DNA of 64,000 nt, taken from the NCBI RefSeq assembly GCF_902686445.1, contig NC_062217.1:174099598-174163597 (forward strand), written 5' to 3'. This document shows, in pieces, positions 1 to 12,380 of the stretch. Source of the stretch: Sciurus carolinensis. Taxonomy: Eukaryota > Chordata > Mammalia > Rodentia > Sciuridae. The position numbers were made by a program, and so were the translations under genes. The notes under the pieces are model-generated. The model had not been told where the DNA came from. It made no database searches and saw nothing but the letters and a program-made list of their open reading frames with translations. How positions within the stretch are numbered: the stretch's first letter is position 1; each line of letters begins with the position of its first letter.

Positions 1-690
1 GGAGTATGGGAAGGCCAAGGTGGAGGAGGCGAGGAGGAGGATCTGCGTGACTCACCTGGGGGAGGATTCCAGAGCTCTGCTCTGGGCTGCTGCACCTCCC
101 CAAAGCCCCGCAGCAGATACTCTGAGGGTTAGCTTCAAGGGGGTTATCCTGGGACAGAGACCCCGTTCCCCACCCACCCTGCTGAGCCCCTCATGGGGAG
201 GCACTGGCTGCCCAAGCTTAGAAGGGAGACAAGAGGCTTCCCTCTCCAAGGTGAGGGTGGGGGACTTGGCAGAGATGCCACAGATGGGGAGGCAGTGTGG
301 GGGGGCACACCTGAAGCTGAACTCGAGGGTGGGGTATGGCATGGTGACCCCAGGGCAGAAGGTCCTCCTGCCACCTTGACCCTGCATATTCAGGCCCCTC
401 AGTGAACACTGGCCTCCGTGTTTGTGACTGTGCTCCACAGGGACGCCACAGTCCACTCCACTGCCTGGTCCCCCACAGATCTCCCCCAGCCCCCTGTAAC
501 CAAGCCCCAATTCCCAAGGGGTTATGTGAATGAGGCCCCCTCCTCTCCATCCTCTGAGGGGGCTGTCCTGCCATTACACCTTGGCAACTCCTCTATGAGA
601 ACACTGCTGCCTATGTTTGGGGCCGGGGTCTTGCTGCTCCCTGTTCACGGTCCTGACAGTTCTGGACAGATGCCAGGGTGGGCTCTTGAG
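1..690. other. GC-rich single-copy stretch, no gene seen
   Basis: Overlapping short open frames run on both strands here, as expected by chance in GC-rich, CpG-poor DNA. I recognise no protein domain, repeat family or RNA gene. Confidence 0.5.
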
Positions 691-719
691 GGGAGCATGC
701 TCAGTTACCCCATGATATA

Positions 720-900
720 TTGAATAGTAGTTCTCAGGCTGTTCCTGTCCTGAGTGACTCCATGGTGTAGAACAGCAGCTCTCAGGCTGTGTCTGCTCTG
801 AGTGACTCCACGGTGTGCAGAACAGCATCTCTCAGGCTGTGCCTGCCCTGGTGACTCCATGGTGTGCAGAACAGCAGATCTCAGGCTGTGCCTAAACTTG
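720..900 (+). repeat. Tandem U3 repeats, about 49-bp unit
   Basis: The motif GTGACTCCATGGTGTGCAGA followed by CTCAGGCTGTG recurs with starts at about 752, 800 and 850, and partial copies lie before and after. Spacing is 48-50 bp. Copies differ by a few bases, so the array is not young. Direct repeats at this place in a gammaretrovirus-like U3 usually act as enhancers. Confidence 0.8.
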
Positions 901-1176
901 AGTTGCTCTGTTTTGAAAAATAGTAATTTTCCATGAGTGACTCCATTTTGAGTACAATGCCGAGGTAGAACGACCTCATCCCTTGTTTGTACAAATGAAC
1001 GACCACCATCTGCCCAGTGCCACCATGATTCACAAATTGATAAATAACTTCTACATGCCAAAATATCAAACTAAATTAAGGAGCATCTGGACACATGAAC
1101 ATCCGTAATCATGTCAGGAACACCAGATACTGGAGGGTATCAACCTCACCAGACACAAAATCCTCACCTACGACCC

Positions 1177-1182
1177 ATAAAA
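1177..1182 (+). promoter_or_regulatory. TATA-like box of the LTR
   Basis: ATAAAA lies inside CCCATAAAAGGAGG, between the U3 tandem repeats and the AATAAA at 1656. This is where an LTR core promoter is expected. Present-day activity is unknown. Confidence 0.45.
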
Positions 1183-1748
1183 GGAGGAATCCTCTGAGGC
1201 TGAGATTGAACATGGTGGCACTTTGACCTGGCCACTTGTCATAAACCTTGCCCAGGAAAATTGCCAGAGGAACAAACCTCCAAATCTCTGTCCTTGGACT
1301 TCAGCAGAGCGTGGTTTCTCCGTCCCATGATGACCACACATGGCCCAATCCAAGCTGGCTTCTTGAGCTGACACTCCAAGTTGACACTCTGAAGTGGAAA
1401 CTGCATTCAGTCTGGACCCTCTGCTTTGATTATTCTGGAAACTGTTTCCTTAAAATTCTTATCTGACTACCTATGTGACTCTTGGACTCTGCACTCTGGT
1501 CTCTGCCTATGCTCTTGGCTCAGCGTCCAGTAACACTGCGGCCATCTTGGCCCTTTCTTGGTCTCTCCTGACCTATTTACACATGATTGTGTGAGGTGCG
1601 TGTGCCTTCGCGCAGTGATACACAATGTGTTGCAGGTACTGAAAGTTAAGATTGGAATAAAAGAGACTGAGGTTGCCCAGCTTATGACTGCCAGGTATCC
1701 TGTGAGTGTTTGGGAACTGCCACTAGCCTGTGAAATCGCTGTCGTTCA

Positions 1749-2197
1749 GTGAATTCTGACATCGTGCGGTGACACACACGTGTTGGCTCTGGTGAGGCAC
1801 CGCTCGACCTCTCCCAGCTTAGACACGCAGCTGGGGCTGAGGCAGCTCTCTGGACACTAGAGGTCCTGTGCTCTCAGAGCCTGCAGAGTTACTGGCCCTG
1901 GTCTGGCCGTGCCTGGGTGGCTTAGGCGAAGTGTCACCTGCTCTAATCCTGCTTGTCTGTCAGGACAGGAAGACCCAGGCAAAGCTCCTCTGCAGGCAGG
2001 CCGGCTGGAACTGGGGGGTGGAGAGTGCTGTGGGAGTGAGGCCCTCTGACGCGTTGCACGAAGGCTGACTATCCCTCCCACGTCTCCTCCCCGTTACCGG
2101 CCTATCCGCCCGCCTCATTTCTTCTACCTTCCACCTATAACTTCATGACCCCCAGTGGGTGGAGAGTGGAATTGTGAACGCAGCTCCCACTTCCCCG
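1749..2197. other. Unique sequence, nothing recognised
   Basis: Moderately GC-rich DNA between the LTR and a SINE. No domain, RNA gene or repeat family was recognised. Confidence 0.4.
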
Positions 2198-2373
2198 TTC
2201 TTTTTCTTAGTGGGGCGGGTACTGGGGGTTGAACTCAAGGGCATGAGCCACATCCCTAACCCTTTTTTTAAAAAAATATTTTATTTAGAGGCAGGGTCTC
2301 ACTGAGTTGCCTAGTGCCTTGCCTGAGTCTGACTTTGCTCGCTAACCTCCTGTCTCAGCCTCCTGAGCTGCTG
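2198..2373 (-). mobile_element. Sciurid B1/ID-type SINE, minus strand
   Basis: A T-rich leader is followed by GGTACTGGGGGTTGAACTCA, 'gagccacatccctaaccc', a T/A-rich linker, 'agggtctcactgagttgc' and 'cagcctcctgagctgctgg'. This is the reverse complement of the composite SINE abundant in squirrels. It is diverged, with small internal losses. Confidence 0.8.
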
Positions 2374-3595
2374 GTCTTGTTGAAAGAGGACCCCACCTTT
2401 GGGGTCAAGAATTGGCAAAAGCAGGCATGCAGGCCTGCTACCTGCCCCTGTGTTCCTTGGCCGTGGGTCCTAAAGATTGGAGCCGTGAGAAAACTGCAAG
2501 CAAGTTGGAGTTTTCTATGTACTTGGCACATAAGGAGCCACCAAGAACTCCCAGGGCTCCTGCACAGGGGACGTGCCATATGGTAAATTGAGTGAAGTCT
2601 GGTTCTTCACCACCTGGCTGGTTGGCAGATTGGGGGCAGTCTGGGAATTTGGAAGACTGCTCCTCTTCCTCTGGGGTCTTACAAGGACCTGCTCAGCAAC
2701 CCAGCCCTCGGTCCCACGAGAGGCTCCTCAGTGGGGTGCAGCCCCCTGCTCCCTTGACCCCGTGCCGAGGGGCTCGCTGCTCCTGTGGAGGCCCTGCGCC
2801 CTCCAGGCCAGGGATCAACTCTCCCTGGCACTGCCGCCTGATGGGGCGGCCAAGCCCTGGCTCCACCCCTGGAAGCTCCGGCTCTGTGCCTCGGGCGTGT
2901 TGGGGACGCCCAGAGTGGGAGACCTGCCTGGTGAGAGGGGACCGGAAGGCGGAAGTAGGCCCGGCACCCTCAGAGAGCCCCCGCCCTTGCCTGATGGTTT
3001 CACTGACCAGTTCTTGGGTAGAGCAACGCAGAGCATGCGCCCTTCCTCGCGTTGGCCTCCTACCAGTAGCTGCTGCACACCTCAGACCACGCACAGTACC
3101 CTCTCCTGTCACGTGGATCAGGAGCTCCTGCTGGAGGCTCTGAGACCAGAGGTGCCCAAGGCCTGCATCTCCCCAGCCTCTGCTGCTGTCCTCGCAGTCC
3201 CCATCCGTCTGCCTCCCCCTGGTGACTCCACTGGGCCCACCTGGTGGTGCAGGATGAGCTCCCTCGTCACAACTGCCGAGCTCCTCCTGCACAGGAAGTC
3301 CTGGGGTCGGCCTCTCTCATCCTGCCCACCATGTTAATCGGTGCAGCACTCACCCTGGGATGGGGATGTTGGCACCCCTGCTTGGTGCAGGGTCAGGGCA
3401 GGGAAGGTCAATGCAGGTGCCCCTTCCTCTTAGCTCCAACCCTTGGCAGCACACTGGTTCGCCCAAGCTCTGTGGCAGAGCTCACTAAGGACATTGTGAC
3501 TGCTCACACCCCAGTTTCCTTTCCATCCTCCTCCCTTCTAGTGTTTTAAGTCCACACAGTAGCCTTGGAACTGCCAGGTCCTATTATCTAGTGAG
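2374..3595. other. GC-rich unique DNA, no supported gene
   Basis: This block holds a 254-codon open frame on the plus strand (2573-3337) and overlapping open frames on the other strand. Composition is rich in Pro, Ser, Arg and Leu with no domain or splice-bounded conserved segment. I treat the frames as chance. Confidence 0.45.
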
Positions 3596-3599
3596 AGAG

Positions 3600-3740
3600 A
3601 AATATGTCTGTTCATTAAGGCTTCCTTCCAATTAGCCTGAGACTGATTTGCACCTGCGGCCCACCGTTGTCAATCAAAGCACATAGCATATTGTTTTATT
3701 CCAGGCTAATCCCGCTGAACTTGGGGGAGTCCTTCCTCCT
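3600..3740. promoter_or_regulatory. Possible conserved noncoding element
   Basis: A short AT-richer island lies in GC-rich surroundings, with no repeat signature. It contains homeodomain-type CCAATTAGCC and GTCAATCAAAGC, which resembles a PBX/HOX or TCF site. The composition shift is seen; regulatory function is inferred. Confidence 0.3.
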
Positions 3741-5640
3741 TGCAGGTCCTGCCTGGGGCAGGCACTGCTGTTTAGAAGAAAGGAGTGCAGAGGGTCTGGG
3801 GAAGCAGAGGCTGTGGAAAGCTGCACCGTTCTGTGCTACCTGCGCGTCCCCAGACACCCTGCCTCGCAGGGGCCAGGACACATGTCCCACCTGCTGGGGC
3901 TCCTGGGAGGCCCTACTTTTGCCCTTGGGGACCCTGAGGCTCTCCCTTCCCTGCCTCTTCTCCCCCTGTCTGCTTGGGGGTGACATGTGGCTGGAGCCCT
4001 GGAGCTGGCCTGACTGGCAGAGATGCTGTTCCGGCCCCTCTGAGCCAGTTGCACCGGCCTCGGGTGCATGTCAGGTTTCAGCCTCCACCGAGTTGTGTTT
4101 TGCTGGGTTTGTTACTTGGAAGCTTCAACATTTCCATCAGGTACAGAGGTGGTCATGGATGCCTAGCTCTTACTTGCTCAAAGATCCGTGCAGCCAGAGA
4201 GCCATCACGATGAACTTGTGGCCCACGTCCTCCTTGCCTCACGAGGAAGTGTGTGGATTTCTCTTTTGCCTTGAGAGGGTCCCCTTGCCTCAACCTCCCT
4301 GATGTGACTTGGTCCACCCTGGGACATATGTTCTGCATGGTGACCCTTCTGCTTAGTCCCAAATGAACCGGCTGTGTCGGGAGAGTCTCTCTGTTGTTAT
4401 TTAGTTGACAGGATGAGGAAGCCGGACCTCACCAAACACTGGTTGCCCCAGCACCTTGACCTCAGGCTTCCTGCCTCCAGAACAGTGAGAAGCACATTAC
4501 TGCCTTTACAAACCATTTATGGTGTGCTGCTGGAACAGCCCGCGCTGACCAGTTGGGCAGCTCCCACGAACTAGGTTCAGCCTGTCCTCTTCTTTTTGGA
4601 GGGCAGCCTGGTGGGTCTCCCCACTTCTGGGGTCTGGCAGAGAGGCAGCTGGGGACCCGGCAATGGATAGTGGGGTTCAAGGGGAACCACAGCCAGAGCC
4701 TGTTTCAGAGCATGGGGTGGGGGCTCTGGGCAGCACCACAGGTCTGAGTGGGGGTCTGTGCTCCACTCACAGGACCTGAAGAGCCCCCTCTGCTCCCCCT
4801 GGACCAGTCTAGGTTGGAACAGACACCCTTCCTGGAAGCAGCCCATTCCTTGGGGGAATGACAAGCTGAGGGGCCAGGGGGGCCTCAGGGTGTGTCCAGA
4901 GAAGGCTTGTTTCCTGGAGGCACAGGAGAGGGCCAGTGTGCTGGACTGTCCATTTACTAGCCTTCGCAACCTGACCCACCCAGAAAGAGGGGGTTCAGCT
5001 GTTGGCACCCTTCCAGCCTTTGATGCAGTCATTTGATAGTGGACAGAGTTGGGCTGCAGTGGTGGCCACTATGAGGTCTCCTCTATGCTCCCCTGAGGGT
5101 GGGTGCAGCCCTTCTGGATGGCTGAGGTTTTGGCATGTGGTTTGGGAAGCCTGGGTCTTACCCTCCCAGGAGCATCTGGTCATGGTTGAGGAGGGAAGGA
5201 CCTAGTACTGACCGGCACTCTTGGAAGCCATGGGGACCTCGCTCAGTCCTGTCCTATGGTGGTTCAAGCATCAAATGAATCATGTGAAAGCACTTTGAAG
5301 AAAATATCTGAATGATAAAAGACAGGAATTTGTGATTTGGGGTGGTTATAGTCAGCAGCACGGGGCAGGCAAGTTAGGAGAGACGGAGAAATTAGGTCGA
5401 GGACTAGGCAGAGCAAAGTCTTTGCTTGTTGACCGTGAGCGAGTCTTGCTTCTCAAGCTACACAGGGGACAGGCCTGGATGGCGTCTTCCGGTATCCCAA
5501 GAGCTCCGGGGACATGCAAGCCATCCCAAATGACTTTAGCTCAAGTTCGATGATATGGCCAGCAGCAGCCACATCCCAGGCCCTCTGTGGTGGGTGAGCT
5601 GGCCTCCTCCAGGTGCCCTCCGGGCTCATGCTGGCTCCTG
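3741..5640. other. GC-rich unique DNA, nothing recognised
   Basis: Only short overlapping open frames on both strands. No recognisable repeat, exon or RNA gene. Confidence 0.45.
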
Positions 5641-5654
5641 ACTGGTGACGTACA

Positions 5655-5740
5655 GCAGGCTCGCTCACTTCGTGGCTCAGCTTTCTGATCTGCACAATGG
5701 AGAGAGTGATGTGACTGTGCAAGGTCATGGAGATCTCTGG
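5655..5740 (+). mobile_element. Possible MIR fragment
   Basis: The segment 'ggctcagctttctgatctgcacaatgg' followed by 'agagtgatgtgactgtgcaaggtcat' resembles the central MIR core ('tcagtttcctcatctgtaaaatgg'). It is short and diverged. Confidence 0.35.
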
Positions 5741-5907
5741 CACGGCAGAGATCCCATATTTCTTGAAGCAAGAGAGAGGGGAAGCCATGAACCCCCTTTT
5801 TATGGGTGGGACACTAAGGCCCCACTTTTAAGGCTTATGAAATTTCAAGTGGAAGTGACTGACATGTAACGTGGACTGAGTCTCCGGCCAGCTTCACCAT
5901 GGATGGT

Positions 5908-6010
5908 GTCCGAGGACTGTCCCAGCCCCGTGAGGAACACGTCCACCTGACTCCTGCGTGTCCGAGGACTGTCCCAGCCCCCGTGAGGAACACGTCCCTG
6001 ACTCCTGCGT
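5908..6010. repeat. Tandem duplication, 51-52 bp x 2
   Basis: Two head-to-tail copies begin with GTCCGAGGACTGTCCCAGCC, at 5908 and 5960. Each ends in CTCCTGCGT. They differ only by a few small indels, so the duplication is fairly recent. Confidence 0.9.
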
Positions 6011-9000
6011 GCACTGAGCTGAGGCCTTGAAGCCAGAGCCACGTGACGGCCTTTCACTCTGGATGGTGTGGTCACTACTGTCCCACCCCATGGCGACTGC
6101 AGACCACCTCCAGGGGAAGGCTGAGTTTAACCTGCTCTGGACTCAGTTCACTTTGAGACTTTATAAAGATAAGATAGATATAAATTAGGTTTTCTACATA
6201 TACTCTTTCACAGCTCTGTTCTGCATTTAAAATGTCAGCAAATCTTCCCTGTGTTCTTCCCCAGTCCCTCCCCCTCTGCCGTTTGTAATGCGTCTCTCAC
6301 ATCAGAGCAGGAACCCGTTCCCTAAGCCGGCATGTTTCCAAAGTGCAACCGAAGAGCTCTTAAAACTAACAGGACATCCGAGACTCAGGCTTGCTGTAGA
6401 CTTCCACCAGGAACAGTCTGTGCATGTAAATGCCGTGGCTCCAGGTGGACTCCTGTCTTTCAAACTGGCGGCTGCGGCAGGTGCTGGCCCCACGCCTTGG
6501 CTCTTACTCTCTTAATCCCACCAGTTGAGCCTCAGTCCTAGTGCTGTTTCCCAGGGGAAGGGCACAGCCTTGCAGGGAGAGCAGAAGCAGATTTGGCAGA
6601 GGCAGGCTTGGGGCCCAGGGTGTGTGGCAGCCCAGCCAGGGAGCACAGGATTTAGAGAAGGAGGACGGAGCCCTTAGAAGGACAGCCAGCTGCCTGAGAA
6701 GGATGAGGCAGGGAGGCTGGTAGAGGCGGTGGTGGGCTCTAGTGAAGAGGGAGGCCGTGGCAAGAGCATCCTGGGAGGACTCATGACACTCAGTCTCCAG
6801 GCCCGTGCTTTTCCTCCCATGGCCTCCCATTCTCACTGGGACCCCGGGCAGTCGCATCCACAGAGCCTGGTAAAGCCCCCTTCCCAGCCACAGCCTATGG
6901 GCAGGAGAGGAGCTGGGGCCAGGAGAGGAGCAGGGGCCAGGAGGAAGGCCGTCCCAGGAAGGAGGATGCTAGACGGAGCTGCCCACCATGCGACTCTGGA
7001 AAGCCCAGAGAGTGCAGAGGCTCCCGCGCTGGGCTTGCAGGAGAGCTGCGCGTGCTGGGCCAGGGCGAGGGCCTTGGCCTTCCTCAGCCTGGCCCGGCTC
7101 CGGCTTTGCAGACAGAGGCACAGTGAAGGCAGAAGGCGGGGAGACGCACCTGCACCACTCCCTCCGCCCGAGTCTGCCGGCTCCGGGTCCCATTTGTTTT
7201 TTATGGGCACTTCCACTGAGCACCAGCTTCAGGGCTCAGGTAACGAGGTTTGTGGGGATTGCAGCCACCTGAAGAGCCACACGGATGAAGTGTTTTAGGA
7301 CTTCGCGAGGATGTTTTCATTTTATTGTAGGCCATTTTAGACAACTAGAAATCAAATTTGAGGAAAGCACGTGTGTCAGTGAGTGCTGTCCTGGGGCAGT
7401 TGATCTTGGCCTATCCACAGCAATGGTGGGACTGTAAAGTGTTCCTAAACTCAGCCTGGAGAGGAGCACAAAGAGCGACCCCACTAAGAAGGGACAGAGT
7501 GTGCGTGGTTTCCAGAAGACGCCTGGGCGTGGCCTGACTCCGGTGCACGCAGGCCAGGCCTGGGATGGACGGTGGGGCTGCCCCCTGGACGGTGTGCTCA
7601 CTGCTGTCCCTCCCCTCCATGACTGCGGGCAGAGCCCACCTGCCTCCCTCACTGGGCTCTCGGGCTTCCAGCTGCTGGGCAGGCTGGGCTTTCCAGCAGG
7701 ACTTTCAGTAAATGAGGTTTTGTGCTTCTCTGTAGTGTTCGACTCTCTGCAGGGCGGAGGCTCAGAGGAAGGACCTGCTGTCCTCTCTGTACAGTAGCTG
7801 AGGCCCGGACTCTCGACTGGGGCTTGCTTGGATCTCCAGGGGCATCTGCAGGAGAAAGGAAGAACATTTAGGGTGGGAAAGAGGCTTGAGATGAGTCAAC
7901 ACCATGCGGGAAATCCAAACATTCCGTCACTATGACCTGAATAGCACAATAAAAGATAGAGGGGCAGGTGCGAGGAAATCCCGAAGGGCTTTGAATCACA
8001 GTGCGACCCAGGGTTCGCTCCCGTACGAGGGTGCGGGTGGTGGGACGCCAGGGTTTGGCCACACAGTTAAGTGTGGGCCATGAAGAGGAGCCCTGGTGTC
8101 CTCCTGCGACCCCTCCTGATCTGGCCCCTCGTGGCCCCTCCTTGCCTCGTGGAGCCTGGCCATCTGCATGCAGCCAGAGGCCTGCACACACGTGATTCCA
8201 TGTGTTTGATATGTCCCTGATCCAGGAAGGCCTCACAGTGGGGTCATGGAACAAGGGGTGCTCGAACCACTGCCATTAGGTCTATGAGCAAATCCAGCTA
8301 TGGGATCCTGAGGCAGGACTCAGCTGGTCTTGGCCTGTTGCTGCCCCGGGTTTGCCCAGAGCTAGTGAGTGGTTCCCGCGGGCCGTGCCCGTGAGAAGGA
8401 GCATTGAACCCAGCTCTGCAGTGGGCTCTGCCTGTTCCACCAGGCCCGGCCCTGCCCTCGGTGCTGCTGTTCCCTCCCCAGGCCAGTGACCGGGCCAGTC
8501 TGCAGCTGCTCCATCCTGCAGGCAGGCTTTGCCCTGGCTGGCATCAGTTCAGCATTCCCACCTCTGGAGGGGCCTAGCCGGTGCCAGCACTGCACGGGGT
8601 CCCCCACCCCGTGGGACCGGCGGGTGGACCTGTCCCAGAATGAGTGTGTCGTTTCCCTTTGCGGCTGGACAGTCCCAACGCTAACATCTGGAGCAGCACA
8701 CGCCCACTCTCTCAGCCTCTGAGCAGCGTGCGAAGCTCGGCCCAGCTCTGAAACGAGGTGCCGGCTGGACTGCAGGTCACCCGGGGCTGCAGGTCCCCTT
8801 GCCAGTTTGCTGGGAGCTGGCCGACCTCATTCCCTTGCTCTCTCAGTGCCTGTGTGAGGACCCCGTCCCGTGGCACCTGGGCTCTCCCTGAGGCTCCTCT
8901 GCCTCCTCTTCTGAGTGGGCAGGCGCATGTGATTGAATTCACCTGGATTCTCAGGAACACTCTCAGGGATTTAGGGGAAGCCGATCAGTCACCTTCTGGC

Positions 9001-10325
9001 CTCTGCAAAGGTCCCTCTGCCATTGATGGCGCAGAAGGCACAGGTCAGGGGCCTGAATTCTTCCCACCATGGTGGGCATTGCCCTCGCCAGAGCCCAGAG
9101 GGGAAGCAGAGCTTCTGTCCCACCCTTGTCCCTCCTCCTGCTCCACTTGGATCTGCATGCTGACTGGCCACAGGCAGGGCGAAGCCTCAAGCAGGACTAG
9201 CCGCAGGCCCATGGGGTCATTTCTGCACAAAAGGTGGGGCAGCATTCCTACAGGTTGCGGGGCTCCCCCAGGGAGCCTCCCGTCGCAGGGGGCAATCGAG
9301 CTGCAGCTGTGCTCCTTCAAGCTGATTCGGGAGACTGACTTGGCCGTTTCTAGGACTTTCTTCTTCCAGGAAAGTCTGGGATATCGTGGGTTCCGCTGTG
9401 GGATCTTTGGGCAGCAGCCAGACGTTACTTTCTGTGGTTTTCTCAGAAGCAACAGGTACTCAGCAGTGATGGAGGTGGATTGGGTGGAAGCGGAATTCTT
9501 CACCGTTAATGCTCTTGTTTCTCTGAAATCCCCTGAGTGTCTGCAGGCAGCTTGTCCTTGGTGGGGACCGTGGAGGACTTTGTTTCAGAGGGTAAACACC
9601 ATAGGCCTTACGGAAAAGGCCCCGGATTAAGTGCCATTTGCAGCGTGAAGAGGAGAAGAGAGGTGGACATGCAGCCCTGAGGGCATCCAGGTCAGGCTGG
9701 CAGCAGGTCTGGGGCTTGGCTGCCGGAGGGGCTTGGGTTTTGTGCCTGAGTGAGTGTGACTAGGTTGGCTGCGTGGCTGCTGGTTTGCAAACAGGGTCAC
9801 CATGGAGAGCTCTTGGGGGGCTGCGTCCTGCCACACAAACACAAACCTTCCCGTGTTCAAGACGGGGAGCCGCGTGGGCCGGAGGGCTGAGCCCCGGGTG
9901 AAGAGGGAGAAGGCGGTGAGGACATGGCCATCTCTGCAGGGTCACAGGGATGGCCAGCACCCTGGAGGGGCCCGTGGGGCCTGGCTCAGCACCAGGATCC
10001 GACACAAGACACAGCACCAGGCTGTGCAGAGGGATTCCAGGTGTGGAGAGACCAGAGGAGGCCAGCGGCTCACGGCTCTGCATTCCCTGTGAGGTGCATT
10101 TAGCACGTCCACTTTTATTAAGGGTTGGTTAGCGATGGCTTCCGATCTCCAGAGGGGAAAGCTGCAGTGCACCCATCTCTGAAGTCACTTTCTGGCAGCT
10201 GGCCACCAAACGGCCACAGGTTTGTGTTCACTCAAACAAATACCAAAAGCCACAGCTCAGGCATCAGCTCTCTGCCACAAAACAAAGAAGACCGGGAACT
10301 CCAAGCCTGCCTCGATGAAATCAGC
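6011..10325. other. GC-rich unique DNA, no supported gene
   Basis: No domain-bearing or splice-bounded exon was recognised. The longest open frame, 290 codons at 8758-9630 on the plus strand, has no recognisable motif, and parts of it are also open on the other strand. A purine-rich local duplication (GGGGCCAGGA units) lies near 6900-6950. The segments at 6058-6110 and 7583-7640 resemble each other. Confidence 0.4.
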
Positions 10326-10329
10326 CCCA

Positions 10330-12380
10330 AAGCCAAGCTCGCCTGTTTTTTTAAGATTTTTATTTTACTTGTTCTAATTAGTTGTACACGGCAGTTGGAT
10401 GCATTTATACATTTTGATAGATCATACATAAATACAGCATCATCTCTCATTTTTTAGTTTAACTATTTTTGATACCCGATTGTCAAAAACCCCAACTATT
10501 TTAAGGTAAAGTTTACACAGAATGAAAGGCGCCTACTTGAAGGCACCCTCATTTCGATGAATTTGACACATTTGGCCACTCATGGCCCACGCGCTGTATA
10601 GACCGGGAACATTCCTTCAAGCTCCGAGTGCCCTGGCACCGACAGCAGGGTCTCCTCCCCCACTGACCTTCTTTCTGTGGCTGTGGATGAGACGCCATTC
10701 CTACAGCTGTTTTGAATGACTTTATTCCGCTGTGCACAGAATTCATTCTCCTGTGTCAGGCTTCTTGACTCAACTGAACCCTTTGAGATCATTCATGTCA
10801 TTGATCTTCGTGTCTCATCAGAACCTAACTCAAGGCCACAAGGATTTCTCCTATATTTTCTTCCTTAAGTTTTAAGGTTTTAGTTTTTTAATTTAGGTCT
10901 GTAGTTGATTTTGAGTTTATTTTTATATATGGTGTGTGATAGGGCTGAGGGTTTTTCATATTTACAATCAATTGTTCTAGTAACTTCTGTAAGGAGCATA
11001 CTTTTTTCTTTGTTTTGCCTTCATACATTTGTTGAAAATCAAGATTTTTTTTTCATGAATGGGTCTATTTCTGAATTCCCTATTCTGCTATTTATTTATA
11101 TGTCTACCCTTTTGCCAATATGACAATTTCTATATTACTAAAGCTTTATAGAATAATTGAAACTGGGAAGTGTGAATTCCATTTTTGAAAAATTGATTTT
11201 CAAATTGTTTTAGCTATTTTTGGTCCTTTCCATTTCTGCATAAATTTTAGGATCAGTTTATCAATTTCTACTAGAAAAGCATGCTGGTATTTTAACTGGG
11301 ATTATGTTGAATCTATCTGTCAATTTGGGGAGAATCAATCTAATAGCTATATTGAGAGTTCTGATCCATGAACATGGTACATCTCCTTATTTCAGTCTTT
11401 TAAAATTTCTCTTACCAATGTTTTATCATTCCCTATGTAAATAGCTTATAAGAAACTACTAGAGATAATAGTGAATTTATGAAGGCCTTAGGATAAAGAA
11501 AATTAATATACAATTGTATTTCTACTAGCAAATTATCAATAAACAATTGAACTTGAAAGTTAAAATAAAATACCACTTACAATAGCACCCAGTTAGGAAA
11601 AAATTCATTGTGTCATGTTTCCAGGGGATGAAGATGGCTTTATTTTTTCCCTTTTATCCGTATACCTTCTAATAATTTTTCTTGCCTTTTTCACTGACTA
11701 GGACTTCCGTTGTCACGTTGAATAAAAGCAATGAGAGGAGACTTTCTGCCTTGTTCTGCACCTTACACCCCATCCTTCATTGTTAAGAATCCCATTAGCT
11801 GAGGGTTTGTGTAGATGCCCTTCATCAGGTTGAAGAAATTCCCCCTATTTCTAATTCACTGAGATATTTTCTTTATCATGAGTAGATGTTGATTTTGTCA
11901 AATTAGTTTCCTACCTCCCTTGAGGTCTCATGTTTTATCTCTTTCTTGGAGAATTGCACTGTTGGATTCCTAAGTGCCAAACTAACTTTACGTTCCTGGC
12001 TTAAATTCCACCTGATCATGATTATCATCCCTTTTACACAATGCTGTATTTCATTTGCTGGTATTTTGTTAAGGCTTTTAAAGTCTACACACATAAGCCT
12101 ATTGAATTGCTGTCCTTAAAATATGTTTTGTAATGTCTTTGTCTGGCTTTGTTAAGAGTATTGTTGGCCTTATCAAATGTATTTCACCCTCTTCCATTTT
12201 CTGAAGGCCTGTGTGGAATTGGCATCATTTGTCTAGTAGAGTTCACCAGCGAAGTCTCTGGGCTTGGAGTTCACTTTCTAGGAATATTTGTAGTTACAAG
12301 TTCTACTTTGATTTAGAATGATTCAGGTTATTCCAGAGCTGGTTAGCTCCACTTTTAAATATTGGCTCATCTGGGGTCTC
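10330..12380 (-). mobile_element. Decayed L1 LINE fragment, minus strand
   Basis: The block is AT-rich and reads as antisense L1. The left side (10330-10820) looks like 3' end material. From about 10860 the text follows the reverse complement of ORF2, for example 'ttttaggtctgtagttgattttgagtttattttta' and the stretch near 11700-12100. The minus frame at 11903-12094 contains IPANEIQHCVKGMII, resembling the 'ILANRIQxxIKxII' region of L1 reverse transcriptase. Many stops and frameshifts make it inactive. The boundary between separate L1 pieces is uncertain. Confidence 0.75.

Larger units (their letters stand above)
700..1748 (+). mobile_element. Old retroviral LTR (ERV1-like), probably solo
   Basis: The order is that of a retroviral U3-R-U5. 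Tandem repeats of about 49 bp come first (720-900), then a TATA-like ATAAAA at 1177-1182, a long R-like segment, and an AATAAA signal at 1656-1661. A U5-like tail ends in TTCA at about 1748. No gag, pol or env reading frame follows, so it is probably a solo LTR. The 5' edge is uncertain and I found no convincing target duplication. Assignment to ERV1 rather than another class is inference from the U3 repeat architecture. Confidence 0.6.

Noticed and set aside
2573..3337. 254-codon open frame on the plus strand
   Set aside because: Overlapping long frames exist on both strands, with no motif or conserved segment. It is explained by base composition.
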